A stretch of DNA of 60,000 bases from Tubulanus polymorphus (Eukaryota > Nemertea > Palaeonemertea > Tubulaniformes > Tubulanidae), in NCBI RefSeq assembly GCF_964204645.1, contig NC_134032.1:11776275-11836274 (forward strand), written 5' to 3'. Positions within the stretch are counted from its first letter, which is position 1, and each line of letters begins with the position of its first letter. Under the pieces are notes generated by a model. It was not told the DNA's origin. It saw nothing but the letters and a program-made list of their open reading frames with translations, and did not search any database. Made by a program: the position numbers and the translations under genes. Below are positions 39,701-51,700 of the stretch, piece after piece.

Positions 39701-42700
39701 GTTGAGTAAATATCGGAAAATGTGACGAGCGAGAGAAAGTGTTGAATATAGAGTTGTGTTCAGAGCACTGGACGTTATAGATAGGGTTTAGTGATAGAAA
39801 TGGATATATAAGAGAGATGAGAGATGGGAGAGTGCCGGAAAAGGAAGATAGAAAAGGAGAGAGAACGGAAGGGGTATTCGAACTTCGCCTGATGAAAAAT
39901 GCCGATTACATAAAACATAATACATAACATTCCTAGAATTCGTGAGATGATTTAATGTTTTATTTGACTTAGTAAATAGTAAAACTGCATCGTACCAGGA
40001 ATTCTAGGTATACTATGCGATATGCTTTATGCATTCAGCGATTTTCACTAGGCGAGGTACGAATACCCAGAAGGGAAGGTGGTGCACTGGGGGCCAAAGG
40101 ATGGGAGCGAGGGATTGAGTGATAGTGGGCAGAGAAGAGTAGAAAGGCGAGGACACGGGGAAAACTGAGCAAGAGAGGGATAGGGTTGAGACTGAGGGAG
40201 AAAGAAGGGTGCAATAGAAAGAAACAGAGCAAAAGGGAAAGAGAGAGGCGGGTGAGTTGATGGAAGAATAAGGAAGTAGAAGTTGTCGGAGAGTAGAAGG
40301 AGAATAGAAAGAAGAGTGCGATAGAAAGAAAGAGTAAGAGCAAGAGGGTAAGACTAGGAAAGACAGGGAAGGAGTAAGAGTGAAAGGGAAAGAGTAAGAA
40401 CAAGAGAGAGAGAGAGAGAGAGAGAGGGAGTAAGAGGAGAGGGAAAGGGAAAGATAGCAAAGGGCGGATGAAAGGGAGAGAACAGAAACGAGAAAGAGCT
40501 TATAGAAGATGAGAGAGAGCATAATGATGATTGAAAACAATCAAGTTGATTAGGTATATCTATAGTGTTTAGGGTGGAGTCAAGTTAGTCTCGGGTTCTC
40601 ATCTTTTATTTCACGGTTTCTCGTTGTTGTTCGAAGGATTATTTTGTCGGTGTCGTTGACGACGCTTTTATGTAATAACCGTTGTTTGACCTGCGCGATT
40701 GTGCGCGCGGATTTCTGCGTTTTATATCTGAAATTTATCGCCACGGTTTTAACTCGGCGTCCATTATCGCCGAGCGGAGACGATTTATTGTCACACGCCT
40801 CTCCCGACCTCTTAATAGTATCGCACGATTTATTGAACCAGGTCCTCGGATATGAAGATGACACAGTCTGTATATCATGAAACCAGTCCCCTGGGGCATG
40901 TTTAAGTATTATTGATATAGCCCAGGGCTCAGTTTCACGAAAAAGTTTACCTCAAATTTTTGGTGTAATTTCCATTGGTTACTTCATATTTTCAATGAGG
41001 ACAACAATTCAAACTTAACTGATTTAAGCTTAAACTTTTTCTTGAAATCAGACCCGGACGATGAATCTGAGCCTTGGAGTATTCGACTTATATCTAAGCC
41101 GACATCGCACAGCGAAGATTTGGTCCAGGTCAAAGTGATACTAAATGCAATGCTCAAACAAAGCGTAGTGAGTCACTTCCGGAACCACGTGCAACTTCAA
41201 ACGCAACAATTTGACAATTTGACCCATGCTAAAATTTGGCCTGGTCCAAAGTTTTCGGTCAGGCCAAACAGGCACAGGCCCATTTGGCACCCGGGTGTGA
41301 ACAGTTGTTCCGGGCCAAAATGGCTCGTGAGAATCAATCTGAGCCACGGGTATTCAAGTGATATCTAGCCTATATATAATAACTGTGGCTAGGGGGCTTA
41401 AAAAATATCTATCACATCCAGCCCGAGGTATTTCATCGGAGAAATAGCGTGTAACACACATCTATATAGATCTAATGAGGTATGATGGTTTTTCTGATCG
41501 CGTCGTGCGCCGTGTGACAGGAAGGAAGTCGGTTCGTTTTTTTATATACGAACACGTGACTCGGTTGCCGTGTTACCGGAAGGATGCGCATTGTTGTCGT
41601 CGTCGCCGTCGACGGCGCGATTAGGCCATTGTTGACATCGTCGCGACGACCGCGTAACGGTTTATATAATTGCGAAATCGGCGACGTCGTCACGAACCGT
41701 CGGGCGACGCACGCGATCCTCGTCGCGTTACGGGAAATGAGCTCGATCGGGGTCCGCGGCTGTAGTCGGCGTTTCTTCATTAGTCTGAACCCGAGACAGC
41801 GAGGTCGCTGACCCTGAAAAAACTCTCGGAATCAGAAATAATGTCCAAGAAAAAATCTGCGAAAACACGATGATTTTGTTAAGGGGGGTGAAGTGGCCAC
41901 GCTGTTAGACCACAGTTTTCATTTTCAGTATTTATGTTCTGATCAGGCCTACACATATTTAGTGGAGGGGGATACAAGGGGATAAATACAATACATGTGC
42001 TTACTTTAACAGCGCTAATGTTTCTTGGATGTGTGATGAATTCGAATGGATTTTATTTTGATTACCCATCACGAGGTGGACTGTAAAATGTTTCCCTTCA
42101 TCCTCGTAAAACCGCTGCCCTGTGAAATCCTCGATCCACCCCCCCCCCCTGAAACTTAGTATCGAATAGAAAACTGTAAGCACATAAAATGAACTCATTC
42201 CCACAAACCTACGGGTAACCAATCAGCTTGTGCATTGAGATCACATGATTTAGAAATGCGACCGCTGATGAGAATGTGGTTCCATTGATGGAATTATTTT
42301 TTTTCTCGTTTTTGTCTCCGGGGCGGATCACATTGTCGTGGGTGTCCTCGACCGCTTAAGTCCGGTCGTGGTCTCGCCTCGGGTACTGATGTCACGCGAT
42401 AGTTCCCGCGGTCGACGGCTTTGATATCGCGGCCACGACGACGCGGGACGTCGCAAAAATTTCGCGCTTTACGAGACGACGATGGGGAAAAAAACGCGAA
42501 AGAAAATGAAAATGACGGATAATTGTAACCGTCGGGCGAGAGAGGGAGAGACCGCCGCGTGATTGGATAAGTTACAAACCGACGAGTAATTTACTCGTGA
42601 GTTACACGCGAGTAATTATCCATCGACGAGTAATTAGATGAAGTTCGTTAACCGACGCTTGCGTGCCAGGGGTCATTCAATTCGGCTGACCGGCCAGTTC

Positions 42701-45700
42701 TGTAATTCGATGGCTATAAGATTACCCATCTCATTTGATTACTGACTCATTAAAAGTTCGTCCTCGCTCAGCTGGGGAGATTCACAGTGATAGATCAATA
42801 GATAGGTGATATATTGGGGGGGCAGCCTGATGGTTCCTGACTTGCCAGGAGCCTATATTGCTGCAGTAGTTGATGTCCTACTGCACACTAGCGACACCTA
42901 GTAGATCCTCACTTGCCACAAATGGATCACCTATTACCACAGTAGACTACTAAGTAAGGATCCTCACTTGTCACGAGTGGAATCCTCTTGTCGCATTAGT
43001 TGATGTCCTAATGCTCACTAGCGACACCTGGTGGATCCTCACTTGCCACAAGTGGAATCCTCCATTACCACAGTAATTGATGGCCTACTACTGCACACTA
43101 GCACACCTGGTGGATCCTCATCGCAGTAGTTGCCACAGTTAGAATCCTCTATTGTCGCAGTAGCTTTTCCTAATGCACATAAGCGACACCTAGTGGATCT
43201 TCACTTACCACGCTGCCGCAGAAGCTTCTTCAGTTCTGGTTCGCGTTTGAATCGCAAACTGAGCACCGATGGCTCTTTTCCTCGAAAATTCTTAGAAAAA
43301 CCGACGAGACAAACTGAACAAGAAAGACTTCACGAGAGAGAGATTTCTCATTGAGAAATGAAGAGCCCTTCTGTACGCCGATAACGAGCGGGTTGTTATT
43401 ATTATAACGATGAGAAAAACTAACTAATGAAACTTCGCACAGACTATATGTCGGTTGCCACGACGATAACCGTCGCTGCTCAGTTTAAATTTCGGTTTTA
43501 TTAAATTCGTTAAGTGGCACGTTTAACGACAGCAGACGGATTGTAATTAATTTGATTTTTACCGCGTTTGGGCGAAGACGATCAATAATATCGTTATAGT
43601 GTGATTATGATTGCCATTTAATGATGTCTCAGTAATTAATTTCTAGTAACTGGGGGAGTAGAGGGAGAGGGGAGGGGGGGTAATGACTCAGCCAGTCGCA
43701 TGAACTATAGTGCGACTGGTGGGAAACTTCTCTTTGGTCCATATATGAGATATCCTAGCTATTCGACCAATCAGTAATGGTCTTCTTTATTTTTGTTGAA
43801 TATCTCTGATTGGTTCATATATGAGGTATCCTGGCTATTCGGCCAATCAGTAATGGTCTTCTATATTTTTCTTTAAAGAGCTCTGATTGGTTCATATTAT
43901 GAGTTATCCCAGCCATTCAGCCAGTCATTAATGGTCTTCTATATTTTTGTTAAAAGACCTCTGATTGGTCCTTTTACGAGATACCCTAAGAAATTGACCA
44001 ATCAAATGTAAGAATTGTTCTCGACTCTCAGCCCAAAACTCCTGAAACTTTCAGCACGTGCAAAATCACCTCGAAATGGCTGGAGATATGTCAGAACGAC
44101 CCCTACGGCTAAACAGTAGCACCCCCTGGTGTTTATAATTGACTACGCTCCTTCACGGCTCATACGTCATTACGGTAGCGCCCCCTAGGACCGTGTGATT
44201 ACGCGGTGAACGAGCGTCGCACTCTGTTTATCGGTAATTGTTCGGGATATTTTCGTCTCCCGTTGGCTGCAATTACCGATCGTCGACGACGCGCGATTAC
44301 TTATACCAGACACAATTTAGTTGTCTTCGTTTTCCCGCGACGATAATTTCGACGTCGTCGCCGTGACGACTTCCAACCCGCGCCGCGATCTCTCGATCGC
44401 GCGTTCGCCGATTTCCGTAATTCGAAATAAACGGCGAATTTTCAAATTGTTAAATCATCGAGGGAATCTGACGGGTTTTATTGCGGCGCCTCGCGCGTTC
44501 TGTGCTGTCTGTTCGCGTCTGTGGAACACCGAACCCCCCGGAGTGTGAAATAATAAGTTGTTAGAAGTTTTAAAACGGCACGCAGAAATTGAAGCGCACC
44601 TTCCCCTCAAGATTTCCTGGTTTGCGTTAAGAAAAATTGCCGCTTCAAGAAAGATTTATCTCTTTGCCGAGTGACTTGCCTGCTCTTACCCCTTAACGAA
44701 CATCCCTTTATGCCTCTTCCTATCAAAAGCTATGAGGCTTCTTTCTTGTTGCCCTTTAAAAAACCAGGGTACTTGGCAGAGTTACCGTCATATTTCCCCC
44801 CCTCTAAGAAATAAATGCAAGAAAGCAAACCTGTGAATTCGATTTTGCTCCCAACCTCTAGCTACCCCCATGGTGATTGAATCAAGCTGCAATCTGCAAT
44901 GGTTTTTAAACCTGGGGTAAATTTGGCCCATGCTGGCGAGGCCCAGACTAACTCTTCACACCAGTGTCCGATGCGTCCGTGCCTGTTTAAAACAGCCTAA
45001 ATTTGGCCAAACAAAAACGCAGGACCAGGCCCGACCCAAATTTTTTACGTCGGTCCAATTTTTCCGCGTGCATGAATGCTAACTGGTTTTTGAAGCGACT
45101 CGGCTCACTTGTCACGGCATCATTCTGGTAAATATTCTGTAACGAGTGAGTGGTTTACATGCGATCACACGGCCCGTCACCAGACGTTAGAGACAGTACT
45201 TGTTGTTATCGTTTTGACAAGAATTGCTAAACTCAGCGATGAATCACCAAAACAAAGACTCACACAGCTAAAAAGCTGTACTTGTAAATGTATGAACACG
45301 TTCTCCTACTAAGCACGAGCCAAATATGAGGCTGGTCTGATCCGGGCTGGTTTGACCCACACAACCCCCTTCCCCAACGCGTGATCGTGGCTATGAAACC
45401 CGGTTATCATATAGAGTATAGCAGGCCCCTGGTTCTACAGTTTTAATCCGAGGATGATGATACTGTCGATTTCGTTTTTTTTTAAAGCCTCGAATATCTA
45501 GAAAATTAACAACTAATCACGCGTGCATTTCTGTAACGACTCGTATTGTTGGCGCGTCATCGTCTTTGAAGTCGTCGGCACGGCGACCGACGAGTCGAGA
45601 AATAATTAATATCTCGAGCGTTTTCCCATTCTATGGCGCGTTCCGTTAAAAACGGGGGGGGGGAATCGTGACGCGAATTTAGTGAGCGTTGGGATGAAAT

Positions 45701-48700
45701 GTTGCTCGTCGCGAGCATCCGCCAAGCTGTCGCAGTTCGAAAATATTTCATCAGCGTCTGTGTCCCCTTCCTTCGATTCGACCCTATACATCCCGACGTT
45801 AAAAATAACTAATCTAATTAATTGATAGTTTGAAACTGGAGATATTTTATCATGGTATTGGATCCAGAGTACGCGTCACTACCCAAAAGGCACTTCGATG
45901 CCTTGAAATGTAAAAGGTGTATTCCCGTACCGAGTGGCCCATTTTGAAGAACTTGTCACATCCCAAAAGGGCACATTGATGTCCACTAACGCAATATTAG
46001 GTTTACTAGAGCCCTGAAATAAACCAATTATCTTTCGTTGACAAAATGAAAAAGGGCACCCAAAAAAATTTGATGGACTTGTACAAGTATCATAAGTCCC
46101 CCTGGATCCGCCCCTGATCTATAAGCCAGCCCCTGATATGCAGCTTTCTTCAGCTGAAGAGTCTCCTTGAACTTTACTTTATTTCAAAGTGTCCACTGCT
46201 TTCTAATAGTCACCTTCAGGGTCCAGTTCCATGGTGACGGCTTAGACTTAGAACGCACCAAAGACCATTGTTGTTCTATAGACAATTAAGACCAATCTTA
46301 GACTTGAGTCCACTCTCCGCTATGGAACTGGTCTCAGGAATACTTGTTGGTTATTTTTGACTTTAGAGTTTAAGTTCTTTTCATTTGGGTGAAATTTCAA
46401 CCGAAGAACTGTTGTGGAATTAGCTCCTCATCGATCGAACTAGATCCTACACGTCAACTTTGGTCGTTATGTTACGGTTTCCCGGCGCTGACCAGTGCAG
46501 TCGTTACCGAGATCGTGGTCAACAGAGCGTATAACCGTCGCCACGGCGATCGTCGCGAGAAAAAAATCTATCCAATATCTCGCTTTGTCGAAACGAAGTG
46601 CGAGATTTTTTGCGCTGTACGCTTACACGGTTTCATCTTTCTATCTCGAGACCAAAGATAGATTCTTTTTCCGCGTATGGAGATTTTTCCGTGCTGTTGG
46701 CAGATAGCTGCTGCTGCTGCTGCTGCTGCTACTGCTGGTGCTGGTGTTACTATCAACACGCGGTTTATTACTATCGAAAAAACCAATACCCGATAACCCT
46801 TCACCCAAAACTGCCGGAGAGTCCCCTGCAGCCTGTTTCACTAAAAACTCTCAATAATTAATGAAGGAATTAAATCGATTTTGAGTTGTGTTTTGTTTTT
46901 ATGAATCCAGGTCCGATATTCCAGGGGAAAAACTGTTAATGAAAACTCGAATGCCGCTTTTAATAAGTAACAGCGAGACCTGAATTCGTGGAAAAATTAT
47001 TTCTAAAGAGTATCACACAAACCTGCAATGAAAAAACCAAAAGTTTTGAAACTAATACATTTCATATCACTCCTTTTTTCATCGAAAACTGAAAATTTGG
47101 ATAAATTTTCAAATGATTTCAATCGCTTTTTTTTCCGCATTGTCGGTTTGACATTTCTTTATTTGCAAATTTCTACCCCTTTATGACTAAAGGTTTAGAT
47201 GTGTATATATATATTTAAAACGATTGTTTACATTCGTATATTTTAGGATCATACCCTCGTCGGACGGCCAGATGCCCCGACCGAACAGGATATACAACTG
47301 TCTGGACTCGGCATTATGCCGGAACACTGCATCGTTGATGTGGAAAACTCGGAAGTATTCGTGACACCCTTCGAGAATGCCAGGTACGTTGAAAAAAATA
47401 TCATCCTTAATGAAAATTCATTTCCATGTCAAACTAAAATGAACTTAGAATAGGCTTTAGTTGAGGCTTTAGGACCAAAATGAGCTTAAACTGCTCTTCT
47501 GAAGTTGCTAGACTGGGGCCGTTTGCAGTCATGGACTAGATTTAGACCAGTCTCAAACAATGTACTATGGCCAATCTAACAACTAACATCTAACATCTAA
47601 CTTTGAGACCACTTTTGGACTTCAGTCATAACTCAGCAACTGGATTTGGTCTAAAATTTTAACGAGCTTAGGCTGGTCTTAAGTTGTAAGATTGGTTATA
47701 GAACCAAGATGAGCTTAGACTGGTTTTGAGTTGTTAGATTGCATAGAACCGTAATAACCTTAAACTTGTCTTAGAATATCCAAAACTTGTAAATGTACTA
47801 ATCCTTCGTCTATCAAAATATCAAGAATTATAGGCTTAAATCTAAGGTCTAGATGAGCCAAATCAGTTTTAGAACCAAACTGAACCACTGGTTACACCAA
47901 TCTGGGCTTTGAAACTGGGCCTAGGATTAAGATTCTCAGCGAATTATTAAAAAATCTATTTGTATTTTTCTTGTAGGACGTGTGTGAACGGTTCTAGCAT
48001 AAATAGTAAAACTAAAGTGAAACATGGCGACCGAATTATTTGGGGAAACAATCACTTTTTCCGCATAAACTGCCCGAACGCGAACAGTAAGTTAAAAAAC
48101 AGCTCCCTCTACCGACCGAATCAGGAACTATGAATTGAGAGTGTATTCTAATAAAGACCTATGATCCCGGACGTCTGTCAATCAGAATCGGAAATGGAAA
48201 GCTATATCTAAACTGTAGAACTGGTGTATCTAGGAGCAGTTCCATAGTAGTTGGATTAGAATAACTCTAATTCCGATTAGACCAAGGAAGGGCTGATCGT
48301 GTTGTGTAACATTAGATTTTCGATGAAAAACAGCAGATTAGAAAAATTACTATGTTCTTTTTGTATCATGGTTGACTGATTATTTATGTTTATTTCGATA
48401 TCGTCTCAGGTCCGTCTGCCGAACAGCCCGAGCAGAAGGTCGACTATGATTTCGCTCAGCAGGAATTGTTGATGAATGAGATGCCGAATGATCCGATACA
48501 AGAAGCGATACAAGCAATAGAACAACAGCACGAGGATGATAAACAAGGTAAATATCGGCTGTAAGAGCCTCATCCGACATAGCTAAAATCACCTTAGATC
48601 TAAGTAGGGCAGGGAAAATTCAACTGTCTGTCCAATTGAGTTTCTATAACCCAGTGTTTTCAATAAGAAATTAACAAGCCAGGTCCCTTTGAAAAACAGG

Positions 48701-51700
48701 AGGGTCCCATAATATGTCACAGCCCCTGAAACGAAAGCTTGTTTGAAGTAACAGGCGGGTCCTATACAAATGACAGACGGGTCTGGGACCTGAGACCTGG
48801 CTCTTATTGAAAACACTGTAAACCAGTTTCATTTGAAGGATGTTAACTAAATTAAGTACGCACAAGCTAGGACCTGATTTTAAAGTTGAAATAGTTCTGT
48901 AGAAGTAGAGCCTAGGGTTAAAGTTAAAAGCCTCTATACTGAAAGTTAAAATTTGGGGCTAGGCTCATAACTTGTAATAAGAATTTTGAAATGATTGAAT
49001 TAAGCCATGGGTTGAAGTGAAAACTGGTCTACAAAGTTACAGACCTATCAATTTTAAGTAGTTATCGAAATGAAAAATGATTTTTTAACAAATTTTTTTC
49101 TGCGTATTTTTCACGCATGCAGAGGCTTTGGAGAAACAGAGACAAATGTACGAACGTCAGATGCAGATGTTACGAATACAGCTGATGTCGCCGAGTACGC
49201 CGTCTCAACCCTTCGTACCATTCCCGCCTTTTGACTTCTCGAAGATGACGTCACCCGGCTCGAAGATACACCAACAATGGGCACAAGAAAGGTCAGTATG
49301 CCGGATGATGAAAACCCCACCAGTTGCTTGCCAGCTCAGGCTGGATGAAAGATTGGTTGTACAAACCAGAACCGAGATTTCCAATTATTTACTATTTACT
49401 TTGATTTAAGCAAAGATTATTTGACCGACCATCCTTACCTTGATTTTGGATTTAAAAATCAAACCCCCTGTTTCGTTCCCGGCAGGTGTGGTGAGTTTGT
49501 GAGGGATGAAGCAAGTAGCTATTCTTTAAGACATTTTTCATCCCGAGATCAAATCATTCATTATTATTTTTGATGTTTTTAGGGATAAGTTATTCAAGCA
49601 GAGTTTAGCTAAACTGCGAGAGGAGGTTTTGAAAGCGAATTGTTTGGTGCGAGAAGCGAACGTACTCGCTCAGGAGATGGGAAAACGTACGGAATTCTCG
49701 GTTACCCTACAAATCCCCGCCGCGAACCTGTCTCCCAATAGAAAGGTAAGATACATCTAGAAATCTTGTGAAATTGATTAACCAGTGGGTACCAACACTC
49801 CGACTTATGGTACTGACTCCTCTGAGACATGTCGCCGTACCTGGGCCCATTTGCACAGTTGTCCAAAAGTGGTCTCAATTGATGATTGATTGGTCTTAAG
49901 TTGTTGGATTGACTATATGGAATGGGCTTAGACTGTTCTTAAATCTAAGCCCTGGATCTAGTAGGTAGAGTGAATTATAATACTCAAGTACCCTGCAGGA
50001 AATTTTATTGACATATTTTAGCGCTCCATATTTCAGTGCTCGAAACATTTTTGAGATAACTTTGTAAGTTATTAATTAAGGGTTTCAGAGTTTAAAAGAT
50101 TGGAAATGAAGCTACTGGACCCTTTGGCCTGAATCCCCAGTTATAAGTCAGAGATTTTGACTTCATCACAGCTTTCAACCGTGGAACTGGATGCTGGATT
50201 CTTATCATGGATCACTTAGATCTTTGTTCTATTTTTCTGTTCTGTAGCGTGGGGCGTTCATGAGCGAACCGGCGATTCTCGTCAAGCGTAAAGACCGCGT
50301 CAATCAGGTCTGGTCGATGGAGAAATTCGAAAATAAGATCATCGACATGCGCGAGATGTACGAGGAAAGGAAGGAGAAAGGATTACCGATGATGGTAGAG
50401 GAAATTGAGCCCGAACCTATTGTTGATACTTCGGTGTTGTATTGGGTTTGTTTTGCTTTAGTTGCCTCTTTATTTCGCCGATACAGTAAACCTTTGATCA
50501 TGAACTCGTGGAGCCGATTTTCTGAATCAGGTTCCAAATTCAAACTTAACCATGACTACTATTTTGAGAATAGTTTCTTCTCTTTTTAAGGGCTCAACCA
50601 CTCCCAAAAATATCAAAACATTCTCTAAGTCAGAACGATTTCTAGCCCATAGCCCCGATTTCTAGTCAATAAAACTACTGTGTCTTATATCAGATTATCT
50701 TCATTTTTGGGGAGAAATATTAAAATTATATCAGGTGATACTAGGTGGTCTAGACTACAAATTTTCCTCTCAAAATTCTCCCGAGTTGAAGAATGGTTTA
50801 CTGTACGAAACGATGCATTGCTGCTTAGAACTAATTTGAACTTTGACGCTAGGTCCAACATAGCGGTAATGCCGAATATTGGAATTTTCACTTTTTGCAA
50901 ATCCATTAACCCTTTCAGTGCTGACTAATTAATACCCTATAGTGCTGGAGAAAATTTGAAAATTCTAAAAAATTCCACCCTAGTGTGTTGAACAATGGGA
51001 ATACCACTATAGTGCGTCTACACCGCAGTGCGGTGTATCGTTACTAGTATTTCACTATGTTTGACACTTTCTGCCATTTTTCACTAGAGATAATTACAAA
51101 TTACTAATTACATCAATACACCGCAGTGCGGTGTACTAGCAAAATCATCACTGATTTATACACCGCACTGCGGTGTAGACACACTGAAAGGGTTAAATGT
51201 TGTCTAAAATGTATTAAATCTTGAAAATTCCAGTTCTCAATTCAGTCATGCTATTTCATTAGAGTTTGGATGACATTTTCATTTCATTTGTATCCATTTG
51301 CATATTAATTTCACTAGGTAGTGAAATGGTAGTATCATTGAATATGAATATTTTAAATTTCATCATCTTATGCCCTTTTGGAAGCAAAATTTAGAATTTT
51401 TACTAGATTCAGCTTTTTGTAGACGGCATGCTCTCTTGATGTTTGCACGCGAATACATGAAATTTACACTTCACAATAGATGTTTTTTAGTCGCTACGTT
51501 TTAGATTCGATAAACTGCTATTTCTTTTGTGTTGTGGGAAAAATAAATTTCGCAATACTTACGAAAAGTTAAATTCACGAAATGAACCATGCAAAGTATC
51601 TGTGGAAAATCTATGTTGAGAATTTCAAGTTTAGATTGTAGCGATACATCACTAATTTTTGATGTAGCAGATTTAAACCTAGAGCGCCTATAGTAGAAAA

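Larger units (their letters stand above)
16392..47246 (+). other. 30.9-kb KIF13 intron inside the FHA domain
   Basis: This single intron is bounded by GTAGGA at 16392 and TTTTAG at 47241-47246. It holds most of the repeat arrays listed here, plus blocks of CpG-dense unique sequence (for example 19080-19330, 20040-20530, 28230-28560, 29380-29830, 36560-36990, 41480-41820, 42330-42660 and 44210-44560). Between listed elements I recognise no gene. Open frames there are repeat-derived or random-looking. Confidence 0.9.

Noticed and set aside
40013-40540. 175-codon Leu/Ser-rich minus-strand frame
   Set aside because: Low-complexity translation of the polypurine tract.
46598-46861. Poly-Cys or poly-Ser open frames
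   Set aside because: Produced by the (CTG)n repeat; no other coding sign.
50260-50589. Extended open frame beyond kinesin exon k
   Set aside because: The part after the donor is intron read-through; the family sequence resumes at 52406.
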